This document shows positions 1 to 9,017 of a stretch of DNA of 64,000 nucleotides, piece by piece. Under the pieces are notes generated by a model. That model made no database searches. It was not told where the DNA came from and worked only from the letters and a program-made list of their open reading frames with translations. The position numbers were made by a program, and so were the translations under genes. This DNA comes from Ideonella_A sakaiensis_A (GTDB lineage Bacteria > Pseudomonadota > Gammaproteobacteria > Burkholderiales > Burkholderiaceae_C). The DNA is taken from positions 5,518,001 through 5,582,000 of the forward strand of contig NZ_CP182947.1 in the NCBI RefSeq assembly GCF_048320135.1, given 5' to 3'. The first letter of the stretch is position 1, and each line of letters begins with the position of its first letter.

Positions 1-317
1 AGCGTGACCGAAATGCCGCGGATCACCTCGGTGCTGTCGGCGGCGACCTTCGGCGGCGCCTGCCGCACGACCTTCGCGGCCTGCAGTTCGTCGGCCTGCT
101 TGACCAGCGCCGGATCGACGATCTTTACCGCCGGAGAGCGTGGATGCGGCAACAGCTCATTGCCGTCGTCGCTGGCAAAAACGCCCGGTGAACGGAAGGC
201 GCCGGGGCCGCCGACGCCGAGCGGCGCCGCCGGGTGCACGACGCGGCCGGCGTCGTTCAGCCATTCGGCCGAATGCTCGGTCGGAGCATGTTGGGTGTCG
301 TGCCTGCAGCGGCACAT
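1..317 (-). CDS. Hypothetical protein, N-terminal part; runs off the left edge
   Basis: A reverse-strand frame is open from the ATG at 317 to the edge of the window, at least 105 residues. An AAGGA ribosome-binding site lies 7 bases before this ATG, which decides the start over a GTG five codons upstream. The protein begins MCRCRHDTQHAPTEHSAEW, so it has two Cys and several His in the first 15 residues; a Pro/Ala/Val-rich stretch follows. I do not recognise the family. The Cys/His cluster could bind a metal, but that is a guess. It is divergent from prlC with about 156 bases between them, which must hold both promoters. Confidence 0.55.
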   Translation of the reverse strand, partial: MCRCRHDTQHAPTEHSAEWLNDAGRVVHPAAPLGVGGPGAFRSPGVFASDDGNELLPHPRSPAVKIVDPALVKQADELQAAKVVRQAPPKVAADSTEVIRGISVT

Positions 318-473
318 CGGCTGGTCCTTCACCGGGGTGACGAAAGGCTCGGATCGAGCAGCAAGGCAAGAATAACCCTTTGCCCGCAGCGATGGCATCA
401 TCGCCGGCCGGCCACCGTGACAGACGGCCGAAATTTGCTGCATTCGCAGCCAACACGACAGGATTTGCGCTCC

Positions 474-2519
474 ATGGACATGCCCCTCAACGCCGTGCTC
501 GCCGACTGGGACGCACCGGCCAGCCTGCCGGCCTTCGACCGCATCGGCGCCGACGATTTCCGCCCCGCGCTGCAGCGCGCGATGCTCGCGCACCGCGACG
601 AACTGCAACGCATCAGCGACCAGTCGGCCGCTGCCGATTTCGACAATACGCTGGCTGCCTTCGACCGCGCCGGCGAGGCGCTGCGCCGCACCGAGGCAAT
701 CTTCCACAGCCTGACCTCGTCGGCGACCTCGCCGCAACTGCAGGCGGTGCAGCGCGAGATGGCCGGCCCGCTGGCCGCGCACTGGTCGGCGGTGCATCAG
801 GATGCGGCCTTGTTTGCCCGCATCGACGCCGTATACGCCAGTCGCGAGACGGCCGGGTTGACGACCGAGCAGCGACGGCTGGTCGAGCGGGTTCATCTCG
901 ATTTTGTCCGCGCCGGCGCAGCGCTGGCGCCGTCCGAACGCCAGCGTTATGCGGCGGTCGTGCAGCGGCTGGCCGAACTGACGACGGCTTTCGGTCAAAA
1001 CGTATTGCACGACGAATCGGCATTCACGCTGTCGCTTTCCGACGAGGCGGCGATGGCCGGGCTGCCGGAATTCGTCCGCGCAGCGGCGCAGCAGGCGGCG
1101 GCCGAGCGCGGCCTGCCGGGCGCGGTGATCACCTTGTCGCGCTCGCTGATCGTGCCGTTCCTCAGCTTCTCGGAACGGCGCGACCTGCGCGAATCGGCGT
1201 GGCGCGCCTGGACCAGCCGCGGCGAGCATGCCGGCGATCACGACAACCGACCGATCGCCAGCGAAATCCTGAAGCTGCGCCGCGAACAGGCGGCCTTGCT
1301 CGGCCACGCGACCTTTGCCGACCATGCACTGGCCGATACGATGGCCGGCAAGCCGGAACGTGTCTGGGCGCTGCTCGACGAGGTCTGGCAGCGGGCGCTG
1401 CCGGCGGCCGAGCGCGAACGCGCGTTGCTGATCGAGGCAAAAAAGGCGGCCGGCGAGCACGACGGCGTGATCGAGGCCTGGGACTGGCGTTACTGGGCCG
1501 AGAAGGTGCGGCAGAACCACTTCGCGCTCGACGAGGCCGCGGTCAAGCCTTATTTTCCGCTGCCGGCAATGGTCAATGCCGCATTCGACTGCGCGAAACG
1601 TCTGTTCGGCATCGACTTCGTTCGCCGCGACGACCTGCGCGCCTATCACGCCGATGTCGATGTCTACCAGGTCAATGGCGCCGACGGCGCCGCGATCGGC
1701 CTGTTCCTGCACGACAACTTCGCCCGTGCGACAAAACGCAGCGGCGCCTGGATGAACACGATCAGCAACCAGCACCGCAATGGCCGCGTGCAGTGGCCGG
1801 TGGTGTTGAACAACAACAATTTTGCAAAGGCCGCGCCGGGCCAGCCGACGCTGCTGTCGCCTGACGACGTGCGCACGCTGTTCCATGAATTCGGCCACGG
1901 CCTGCACGGGCTGTTGTCGAACGTCAATTACCAGCGGCTGTCGGGAACGCGGGTGCTGCGCGATTTTGTCGAGCTGCCTTCGCAGCTGTTCGAGCACTGG
2001 GCGCAGGAGCGCCAGGTGCTGCGCGAACACGCCCGCCACTGGCAGACCGGCGAGCCGATTCCCGATGCGCTGATCGACCGCATCGAGGCGGCGCGTCAGT
2101 TCGGCCAGGCCTACGAAACGCTGCGCTACACCGCGAGTGCGATCGTCGACATGGCGGCGCACCAGAGTGCAGAACCGATCGACGATGTCGTCGCCTTCGA
2201 GGCGAAAGTGCTTGCCGAGCGCGGGCTGCCGCACGGTATCGGCCTGAACCACCGGCTGCCGCATTTCCAGCACCTGTTTGCCGGCGCCAGCTATGCCGCC
2301 GGCTACTACGTGTATTTGTGGGCCGAGGTGCTCGACGCCGACGCCTACGATGCCTTTGTCGAGGCCGGCAACCCGTTCGATCCGGCCACTTCCGAACGCC
2401 TGAAACGTTGCATCTACAGCAGCGGCAACAGCGTCGAGCCGGGCGCGACCTACCGCGAATTCCGCGGCCGCGATGCGCGGATCGAGCCGATGCTGAAGGA
2501 CCGCGGCCTGATCGACTGA
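474..2519 (+). CDS. prlC: Oligopeptidase A (M3 family zinc metallopeptidase)
   Basis: Cytoplasmic zinc endopeptidase that degrades short peptides, including cleaved signal peptides, downstream of ATP-dependent proteases. The product is 681 residues, the usual length of the family. The zinc motif HEFGH is at about residues 471-475 (His471 and His475 bind zinc, Glu472 is catalytic), and the third ligand region ELPSQLFEHW follows near residue 500. The frame is open further upstream, but the ATG at 474 starts the sequence MDMPLNAVLADWD, which fits the family N-terminus, and has an AGGA about 10 bases before it. A small membrane protein gene follows after 24 bases and could be co-transcribed. Confidence 0.95.
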   Translation: MDMPLNAVLADWDAPASLPAFDRIGADDFRPALQRAMLAHRDELQRISDQSAAADFDNTLAAFDRAGEALRRTEAIFHSLTSSATSPQLQAVQREMAGPLAAHWSAVHQDAALFARIDAVYASRETAGLTTEQRRLVERVHLDFVRAGAALAPSERQRYAAVVQRLAELTTAFGQNVLHDESAFTLSLSDEAAMAGLPEFVRAAAQQAAAERGLPGAVITLSRSLIVPFLSFSERRDLRESAWRAWTSRGEHAGDHDNRPIASEILKLRREQAALLGHATFADHALADTMAGKPERVWALLDEVWQRALPAAERERALLIEAKKAAGEHDGVIEAWDWRYWAEKVRQNHFALDEAAVKPYFPLPAMVNAAFDCAKRLFGIDFVRRDDLRAYHADVDVYQVNGADGAAIGLFLHDNFARATKRSGAWMNTISNQHRNGRVQWPVVLNNNNFAKAAPGQPTLLSPDDVRTLFHEFGHGLHGLLSNVNYQRLSGTRVLRDFVELPSQLFEHWAQERQVLREHARHWQTGEPIPDALIDRIEAARQFGQAYETLRYTASAIVDMAAHQSAEPIDDVVAFEAKVLAERGLPHGIGLNHRLPHFQHLFAGASYAAGYYVYLWAEVLDADAYDAFVEAGNPFDPATSERLKRCIYSSGNSVEPGATYREFRGRDARIEPMLKDRGLID

Positions 2520-2543
2520 ACGGCTGGGCGCGCCGGTAGCACT

Positions 2544-3026
2544 GTGAGAACTCGATCCGATCTGCGTCGCGCACTCGAATTGCGTGTGCCGCCGGTGGCG
2601 GTGGTGCTGCTCGCCGCTGCGGCGATGTGGCTGCTGGCACGGCTTTTCCCGTCAGCGGCGCTTGTTCTGCCACTGCGTGTCGTGCTGGCCGCGCTGTTCG
2701 TGGTCGCCGGGTTTGCGATTGCGTTGGCCGGTGTCGTTGAATTCCGCCGCGCTCGGACCACCGTCAACCCGATGACGCCCGAAGCGTCGTCGGCGATCGT
2801 TTCGTCCGGGATCTATCGCCACAGCCGCAATCCGATGTATGCGGGTTTTCTGCTCGCGCTCGTTGGCTGGGCGGTTTTTCTTGCGAACCCGGTATCACTG
2901 CTCGGCGTCGCGCTGTATGTCGTCTACATGAACTGCTTCCAGATCCAACCGGAGGAGCGGGCGCTGCAAGCCAGATTCGGCGAGGCTTATCGCGGCTACA
3001 TGCGGAGCGTCCGCCGCTGGTTCTGA
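2544..3026 (+). CDS. Isoprenylcysteine carboxyl methyltransferase-like membrane protein
   Basis: A 160-residue integral membrane protein with about four hydrophobic segments. The C-terminal part carries the ICMT/PEMT-type signature: SRNPMYAGFLLALVGWAVF at about residues 94-112, then an EERALQARFGEAYRGYM stretch before the C-terminus. Members of this superfamily transfer a methyl group from S-adenosylmethionine to lipid-like or lipidated substrates. The substrate of the small bacterial members is mostly unknown, so I do not assign one. The start is a GTG 24 bases after prlC, which suggests the two genes share a transcript. Confidence 0.75.
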   Translation: MRTRSDLRRALELRVPPVAVVLLAAAAMWLLARLFPSAALVLPLRVVLAALFVVAGFAIALAGVVEFRRARTTVNPMTPEASSAIVSSGIYRHSRNPMYAGFLLALVGWAVFLANPVSLLGVALYVVYMNCFQIQPEERALQARFGEAYRGYMRSVRRWF

Positions 3027-3064
3027 GGCTGCGTGGCGCACCAGGCTGCGGCCGAGACAGCAGC

Positions 3065-4615
3065 CTACCCAGCCGCCGCGTCGCGCGTATCGACCGGACC
3101 GCTCCCGATTGATCTGGTGCCGGCCGGCGCCCGCCCGAGGTCTTCCGGCCGCGCCAGCGGGTACATCGCGAGCAGCAGTTCGGCGCTGCGGTCGGCGAGA
3201 AAATCCTGCAGATGCGCCTGTACGCTGCGCCGCTCGGCATCGTCGCCGGCATTGCGAGCGCGTTCCCACAAGGCGTGCAGATGCTCATGGTGGGGCTGCA
3301 GCGCGGCATCGACCTGGTCCTGCCAGTGCGCCGGATGCACGGCCTCGGCCCATTCACCGCGGCCGCGGCCATGGTGGGCGACGGCCAGGTAGGTCAGCAG
3401 CGCGGCATGCGTCAGGTCGTCGAGTACCTTGTTGGTCCAGGCCAGCGTCGGCTGGTCGACACCGCGCAGCAGGTTGTAGCCTTTTGCGAGCCCCGCCGCA
3501 CCGAGCGCGCCGAGTGCGCCACCGGCAAGCAGGCCGCCACCGAGCGTCAGGCCGCCGCTTGCGAGATCGGCCTTCAATCCGGTCAGTGCGCCGGTCACCA
3601 GGCCGCCCCAGATCGCCGCGCGCTGCTCGTCGACCGGTTGCCTGGCGGCAAAATGTTCGGCCAGCAGGGTCAATACATGGGCGCCGGCATTGCCGTCCAG
3701 ACCGTGCAGCCGGATCAGCTGGTTGGTGCTGTGTCTCACATCCTCGTCGAGCCGCGCTGCCAGCGCCTGCATCGCCGCTTCGCGCGGCGTCACATCGCCG
3801 TCGCGGCGCAGCCCCAGTGCGGCGCCGAGTTCCTTCACGCGGCCGCTGAAACCGCCGCCCGGCACGACCTCGCGATCGAAGGCGGCGCGGGCGAGGCGAC
3901 CGGCCAGCACGCGCATCGACTGCTTCCAGGTGCTGCTGCTGCGCTCGACCCAGGCCGCTTGCAGGCGTTCGAAAGCCGGCTGCTGTGCGGCAGGCAGCAG
4001 CCGCGCGATCGCGCGCAGCAGCACCGCCTCGGCAATCCAGCAGCGGGCAAAAGCATCGAAGGCCAGCACCTCGCTGACGCTGCGGTGCCGCAAGGCCGTC
4101 GCGCGCCAGCGGGCGATCTCGGCCGCCTCGTCGGTCGCGCCGCGCGGCTGGCCGAGCTGGTTCAGCAGCACCAGCACCGGCTTGCCGATCAGGCCGAGGA
4201 TCTCGAGTTCGGATTCGAGGTAGGCCGCGTCTTCCGGCTCCTCTGCGGCATTGACCAGATACAGCACGACATCGGCCTGTTCGAGCACATGGCGCAGTGC
4301 CCGCTGGTTGAGCCAGAACGCGCGGTCGCGGAAGCGGTCCCAGACCTCGACCAGAAACCAGCCGATCGGCTGGCCCGATTGCGCGAGTCGTTTCGCGAGC
4401 CGCTGGCTGTCGCCAAAGCCCGGCGTGTCCCACAACTCCAGCCGGTCGCCGGCCGGCGTCTCGATCATCCGCTGCCGCTCGAGCTCCTGCGTCACATGGG
4501 CCTCGTCGCGCACATCGCCGATATCGCGGCGCAGCAGTGTGCGCGCCAAGGTCGTCTTGCCGACGTTGGTGTGCGAGATCAGGCTGATCGAGATCGTCGA
4601 GGCGGTTGGGCTCAT
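3065..4615 (-). CDS. DUF3482-type membrane-associated GTPase
   Basis: A 516-residue Ras-like GTPase with a C-terminal DUF3482 region. Visible motifs: P-loop SHTNVGKTTLARTL near residues 11-24, the G3 motif DTPGF near 62, and a G4-like LLNQLGQP near 150 that has Asn-Gln instead of the usual NKxD. A Gly/Ala-rich hydrophobic stretch (about residues 345-385) may insert into the membrane. I chose the ATG at 4615 over the upstream extension because it directly precedes the P-loop and overlaps the stop of the DUF2868 gene as ATGA, a sign of translational coupling. The two proteins are a recurrent pair in proteobacteria; their cellular role is not established. Confidence 0.85.
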   Translation of the reverse strand: MSPTASTISISLISHTNVGKTTLARTLLRRDIGDVRDEAHVTQELERQRMIETPAGDRLELWDTPGFGDSQRLAKRLAQSGQPIGWFLVEVWDRFRDRAFWLNQRALRHVLEQADVVLYLVNAAEEPEDAAYLESELEILGLIGKPVLVLLNQLGQPRGATDEAAEIARWRATALRHRSVSEVLAFDAFARCWIAEAVLLRAIARLLPAAQQPAFERLQAAWVERSSSTWKQSMRVLAGRLARAAFDREVVPGGGFSGRVKELGAALGLRRDGDVTPREAAMQALAARLDEDVRHSTNQLIRLHGLDGNAGAHVLTLLAEHFAARQPVDEQRAAIWGGLVTGALTGLKADLASGGLTLGGGLLAGGALGALGAAGLAKGYNLLRGVDQPTLAWTNKVLDDLTHAALLTYLAVAHHGRGRGEWAEAVHPAHWQDQVDAALQPHHEHLHALWERARNAGDDAERRSVQAHLQDFLADRSAELLLAMYPLARPEDLGRAPAGTRSIGSGPVDTRDAAAG

Positions 4616-6111
4616 CGGTCGGTGGCCGCGCTGGATTCGGGATTGCTCAGGTCGATGAACAAGGCGTCGCCGGCGCCGGCGGCGTCGAGCAGTTTCTGCC
4701 ATGCGGCGCGTCGCTGCTGCAGCCGATTGTGCAGCTCAGGCCCGGCGAGCCGTTGGCGAAAACCCGATTCGTCGATCAGTGCCCGAAAGCGCGGCTGGCC
4801 GCCGACGGCTCCTGCGCGCGCCAGCAGCAGCTTCAAGAACTGGCCGTGGGTCTCCAGTTCAGGGGTTGCGCTGAGTGCAAACAGCGGCAGCAACAGGTCG
4901 ATGCGGCCTTCGCCGCTTGTCGTGCGCGGCCAGTCGCTCGCCAGACTGTCCTCGTTGCCGAGCGGGATCTCGGGCAGCACCGCAACCTGCAGGCCGGGCC
5001 CGAATTCGGCATCGATCGCCGCCGCCAGCGGCGCCTGCAACGATGTCGCGGCACGAAATGCATACGGCTGGACGACTGCCAGGTGGCTGGTTTGGTCGCG
5101 CGAATGTGCCAGCCACTGCAGCAGGCGCTGGAAATACCGCTCGTCGAGCGCCAGCGGAAAGCGCCGGCGCAAGCGGCGGGTGCGCCAGATCGCCACCACG
5201 GCGAGCAGCAGGCGCGGCGACATCACCAGCGCGGTGGTGATTGCGTACCAATGGATCCAGCGCGCCGCAGGTTCGCCGCCGCCTCCTGCAAAACGCAGTG
5301 CCTGCAGCTGCTGTGGATCGGGCAGCGCCGAGCCAGTGATCGCGAGCGCCGGCGCCAGCAGCGTGCGCAACCAGCGGTGCACGGTATCGACATCGAGGAA
5401 GGTGCTGTCCCAGCCGGCGCGGTATTCGAATGCGAGGCCACGCGCATACAGCGCGAGCAATGCGCCGGCGGCAACCGCCAGCGCCGCCAAGTGCAGCACG
5501 GTCGCAAGCCGGGCCATCTGCAGCGGCTGACTGGCCCGCGCCCAGCTTGTGGCAAAGGCCTGGACCGGCGGCGAAACGAGGCTGCTTCCGGATGGTTTTG
5601 CGAATCTGCCCGCCAGCGTCCGCAGCACCCGCCGCAACCAGCCGCCGCCCGGCTCATCGCCGCTGTCGCGGCGGCGCAGCAGTTGCAGCAACAACACGAG
5701 GTACACGGCGAGGTTCCACGCCATCACCGCGAGCAGCGGTGGTGCGAGCAGGTTGATGCGGCGGTCCGGGCCGACTGCATAGCTGGCCAGGCCGGCGAGC
5801 AGGGCCAGGCCGACCAGTGCGGCGATCGTCCACGCCGTGCCGGCGGCGCCTGCACGCAGCAGTTGCGCCAGCTTCGGCTCACGTTGCACCAGCCGTTCGC
5901 TGGCCAGTGCCGCGCGGCTTGTCAGCCACTGTTCGGCAGGCGCCTGCTCGCCGACTTGGCGCAGTGCCTCGGTGCTGGCCCAGTCGGCATCATCGGCCGT
6001 CCAGTGCAGGCCTCTGACCTCGGCATTGGGCGCTGTCGGCGCCGCCGCCGCGTCGGTCTCGAACGCGCGGACCAGCAGCAGCTGCCGTGCCTGCGCCGCG
6101 TCGATGTTCAT
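4612..6111 (-). CDS. DUF2868 multi-pass membrane protein
   Basis: A 499-residue membrane protein, partner of the downstream DUF3482 GTPase. Hydrophobic segments are seen near residues 85-105 (TAWTIAALVGLALLAGLASY), 120-140, 205-225 and 285-300, with a soluble C-terminal half. Its TGA overlaps the GTPase ATG (ATGA), so the two are translationally coupled and probably form a membrane-bound GTPase complex; that is inference from the arrangement. No enzymatic motif was recognised. The minus-strand pair lies between prlC/ICMT and the ETF-QO gene. Confidence 0.8.
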   Translation of the reverse strand: MNIDAAQARQLLLVRAFETDAAAAPTAPNAEVRGLHWTADDADWASTEALRQVGEQAPAEQWLTSRAALASERLVQREPKLAQLLRAGAAGTAWTIAALVGLALLAGLASYAVGPDRRINLLAPPLLAVMAWNLAVYLVLLLQLLRRRDSGDEPGGGWLRRVLRTLAGRFAKPSGSSLVSPPVQAFATSWARASQPLQMARLATVLHLAALAVAAGALLALYARGLAFEYRAGWDSTFLDVDTVHRWLRTLLAPALAITGSALPDPQQLQALRFAGGGGEPAARWIHWYAITTALVMSPRLLLAVVAIWRTRRLRRRFPLALDERYFQRLLQWLAHSRDQTSHLAVVQPYAFRAATSLQAPLAAAIDAEFGPGLQVAVLPEIPLGNEDSLASDWPRTTSGEGRIDLLLPLFALSATPELETHGQFLKLLLARAGAVGGQPRFRALIDESGFRQRLAGPELHNRLQQRRAAWQKLLDAAGAGDALFIDLSNPESSAATDR

Positions 6112-6175
6112 CGATCAGTCGCCGGCTCGCCGCCGTTGCGGCTCGCCGAGCCGCTGCCCCACAGGCTGCAGGCGA

Positions 6176-7861
6176 TCACATGCCCGAATAGTTCGGCCCG
6201 CCGCCGCCTTCGGGCGTCACCCAGACGATATTCTGGGTCGGATCCTTGATGTCGCAGGTTTTGCAATGCACGCAGTTCTGCGCATTGATCTGCAGCCGGT
6301 CGCTGTCGTCAGGACCCTTGACGAATTCATAGACACCGGCCGGGCAATAGCGGCTTTCCGGGCCGGCATATTTCGCGAGGTTGACGTCGACCGGCACGCT
6401 CGCATCCTTCAGCGTCAGGTGTGCCGGCTGCTGTTCCTCGTGATTGGTATTGCTGATGAAGACACTCGACAGCCGGTCGAAGGTCAGCTTGCCGTCGGGT
6501 TTCGGATAGCTGATCTGCGCGCATTCGGCTGCCGGCTTCAGGTAGGTGTGGTCGGCGGCGGTGCGGTGGATCGTCCATGGCGGTGCCTTGAAGCCGATCT
6601 TCGGCAGCAGCCATTGCTCAATGCCGGTCATCAGCGTCGCGGTGCTGCGGCCCTTCTTGAACCACTGCTTGAAGTTGCGCGCGCGGTCGAGTTCGTCGTG
6701 CAGCCAGCTGTCGCGGAATGCCTGCGGATAGTCGCTCAGCTCGTCGTGCTGGCGGCCGCCGGTGACGGCGGCAAACGCCGCTTCGGCGGCCAGCATGCCG
6801 GTCTTGATCGCCGCATGGCTGCCCTTGATGCGGCTGACATTCAGGTAGCCGGCCTCGCAGCCGACCAGCGCGCCGCCCGGAAATACCGTCTTCGGCAGGC
6901 TCAGGATGCCGCCGGCAGTGATTGCCCGCGCGCCATAGCTGATGCGTTTGCCGCCGTCGAGGTATTGGCGGATTTCCGGGTGCGTCTTCCAGCGCTGGAA
7001 TTCCTCGAACGGGCTCAGCCACGGGTTTGCATAATCGAGGCCGACGACAAAGCCGAGTGCAACCTGGTTGTTGTCGGCGTGGTACAGGAACGAGCCGCCA
7101 TAGGTGTTGTCATCGAGCGGCCAACCGGCGGTATGGACGACGAGGCCGGGCTGGTGTTTCGCCGGGTCGATCTCCCACAGTTCCTTCAGGCCGATGCCGT
7201 AGCTCTGCGGATCCTTGCCTTCGTCGAGCTTGAATTGGCTGATCAGCTGCCTGCCGAGGTGGCCGCGTGAACCCTCGGCAAAGATCGTATATTTGCCGTG
7301 CAGCTCCATGCCGAGCTGGAAACTCTCCATCGGCTCGCCGTCCTTGCCGATGCCGAGGTTGCCGGTGGCAACGCCCTTCACGCTGCCGTCGTCGTTGTAG
7401 AGGATCTCGGCGGCCGGAAAGCCTGGAAACACTTCGACGCCAAGCGCTTCGGCCTGTTCACCAAGCCAGCGCACGACATTGCCGAGGCTGACGATGTAGT
7501 TGCCGTGGTTCTTGAAGCAGTCGGGCAGGAAGAAGTCGGGCGTCGCCTTCGCGGCGGTTTCGCTCAGAAACAGGAACTTGTCGGTGGTCACCGGCTGGTT
7601 CAGCGGCGCGCCGCGTTCCTTCCAGTCCGGGAACAGTTCATTCAGCGCCTTCGGATCGATGATCGCGCCGCTCAAGATGTGGGCGCCGGGCTCCGAGCCT
7701 TTCTCGAGCACGACAACCGAAACCTCCTTGCCCTGTTCGTTTGCGAGTTGCTTCAGGCGGATCGCGGTGGCCATTCCGGCCGGTCCGCCGCCGACGACCA
7801 CGACGTCGTATTCCATCGATTCGCGCGGGCCGTATTGTTCCAGCAGGGCTTGGGGTGTCAT
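6176..7861 (-). CDS. Electron transfer flavoprotein-ubiquinone oxidoreductase (ETF-QO)
   Basis: Inner-membrane-associated flavo-iron-sulfur enzyme that passes electrons from ETF (fatty-acid and amino-acid oxidation) to ubiquinone. The product is 561 residues. The FAD-binding motif VVVVGGGPAGMATAIRL is at residues 19-35. The C-terminal [4Fe-4S] cysteines are in CPAGVYEF and CVHCKTCDIKDP. The longer frame to 7918 is rejected because the ATG at 7861 has AGGA six bases upstream and gives the family N-terminus. It is divergent from the SDR gene. A route for fatty-acyl or branched-chain oxidation fits the nearby CoA-transferase genes. Confidence 0.95.
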   Translation of the reverse strand: MTPQALLEQYGPRESMEYDVVVVGGGPAGMATAIRLKQLANEQGKEVSVVVLEKGSEPGAHILSGAIIDPKALNELFPDWKERGAPLNQPVTTDKFLFLSETAAKATPDFFLPDCFKNHGNYIVSLGNVVRWLGEQAEALGVEVFPGFPAAEILYNDDGSVKGVATGNLGIGKDGEPMESFQLGMELHGKYTIFAEGSRGHLGRQLISQFKLDEGKDPQSYGIGLKELWEIDPAKHQPGLVVHTAGWPLDDNTYGGSFLYHADNNQVALGFVVGLDYANPWLSPFEEFQRWKTHPEIRQYLDGGKRISYGARAITAGGILSLPKTVFPGGALVGCEAGYLNVSRIKGSHAAIKTGMLAAEAAFAAVTGGRQHDELSDYPQAFRDSWLHDELDRARNFKQWFKKGRSTATLMTGIEQWLLPKIGFKAPPWTIHRTAADHTYLKPAAECAQISYPKPDGKLTFDRLSSVFISNTNHEEQQPAHLTLKDASVPVDVNLAKYAGPESRYCPAGVYEFVKGPDDSDRLQINAQNCVHCKTCDIKDPTQNIVWVTPEGGGGPNYSGM

Positions 7862-8072
7862 GCGGATTCCTGTTGATCGAAGCCGGACGATTGTAGTGAC
7901 GACATCCGGGGCGGCCAACGCGGGCGCGCCTCGTCTGCGGCCGCCGCACGATGCGGTTTGCGAATCGGAACGCGGTCGCCTTCATGCTATCTTGCCTGCG
8001 GGGCGCGATCCGGAGCTGGTGCGATGGCCGGGCCCGTCAGCAGTCCAGCAAACGAACGAGGGAGAGAGCAGC

Positions 8073-8855
8073 ATGACCTACCAGATCGACTTGTCCGGAC
8101 GCGTGGCCCTGGTCACCGGTGCTTCGAGCGGGCTCGGAACCCAGTTTGCAAAGACGCTGGCGCGCTCCGGAGCGGCGGTCGTGCTCGCCGGCCGTCGCAT
8201 CGAGCGGCTGAAGGCGCTGCGTGCCGAGATCGAGGCCGATGGCGGTGATGCGCATGTCGTTGCGGTCGATGTCACCGATCATGCGAGCATCAAGGCCGCG
8301 GTCGCCCATGCCGAGACGGAAATGGGCTCGATCGACATCCTGGTCAACAACTCCGGCGTCAGCACGACGCAAAAACTCGTCGACGTCACCGAGGACGATT
8401 ACGACTTCGTCTTCGATACCAATACGAAGGGCGCGTTTTTTGTCGCGCAGGAAGTCGGCAAACGGATGCTGGCGCGGGCCAAGGGCGCCGCGCCCGGCAC
8501 CTTCACCGGCGGGCGCATCGTCAATGTCGCGTCGATGGCAGGTTTGCGCGTGCTGAGCCAGATCGGCATCTACTGCATGAGCAAGGCGGCGGTGGTCCAC
8601 ATGACCCGCGCGATGGCGCTCGAGTGGGGGCGCTTCGGCATCAACGTCAATGCGCTGTGCCCGGGCTATATCGATACCGAGATCAACCACCACCACTGGC
8701 AGACCGACGCCGGCAAGAAGCTGATCGACATGCTGCCGCGCAAACGCGTCGGCCAGCCGCAGGACCTCGATGCGGTGCTGGTGATGTTGTGCGCCAATGA
8801 AAGCCATTTCATCAATGGCGCGGTGATCCAGGCTGACGATGGCTTCGCGGTGTGA
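8073..8855 (+). CDS. Short-chain dehydrogenase/reductase (SDR)
   Basis: A 260-residue classical SDR, NAD(P)-dependent. The cofactor motif TGASSGLG is at residues 15-22, NNSGV replaces the usual NNAG near residue 91, and the catalytic Ser and Tyr-x-x-x-Lys (YCMSK) are near residues 152 and 168-172. ATG at 8073 has GGAGAG nine bases upstream; the open frame further upstream is antisense to ETF-QO and not real. The substrate cannot be read from the sequence; beta-oxidation or 3-oxoacyl substrates are possible given the neighbours. A REP cluster follows its stop codon. Confidence 0.9.
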   Translation: MTYQIDLSGRVALVTGASSGLGTQFAKTLARSGAAVVLAGRRIERLKALRAEIEADGGDAHVVAVDVTDHASIKAAVAHAETEMGSIDILVNNSGVSTTQKLVDVTEDDYDFVFDTNTKGAFFVAQEVGKRMLARAKGAAPGTFTGGRIVNVASMAGLRVLSQIGIYCMSKAAVVHMTRAMALEWGRFGINVNALCPGYIDTEINHHHWQTDAGKKLIDMLPRKRVGQPQDLDAVLVMLCANESHFINGAVIQADDGFAV

Positions 8856-8864
8856 GGGCCTGAG

Positions 8865-9002
8865 GTGGCAGGGGCTTCAGCGCCGATTCGGGGTTGTGCA
8901 GGCCGGGGAATCTCGGTGTGATGGTTTATTGAGTGGGAGGGGCTTCAGCCCCGATTCGGGCTGCTGGCATGCGGTGAAATCGGGACTGAAGTCCTTCCCA
9001 CA
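8865..9002. repeat. REP cluster (three copies) between the SDR gene and yceH
   Basis: Three imperfect palindromic REP units. Copy 1 is forward at about 8865-8892 (degenerate: GTGGCAGGGGCTTCAGCGCC). Copy 2 is forward at 8933-8960, a full core followed by GATTCGGG. Copy 3 is inverted at 8978-9002 with two transitions. Copies 2 and 3 form a convergent pair separated by about 17 bases, like a BIME. Confidence 0.85.
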
Positions 9003-9017
9003 AGAAAAACGCGATTC

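Noticed and set aside
234..473. Upstream extension of oligopeptidase A by 80 residues
   Set aside because: The extension is antisense to the left-edge gene and not family-like; the ATG at 474 gives the expected 681-residue protein.
4606..6249. Long forward frame opposite the DUF2868 gene
   Set aside because: Gln/Arg-rich shadow translation; the minus-strand frame has membrane helices, an ATGA overlap and a conserved partner.
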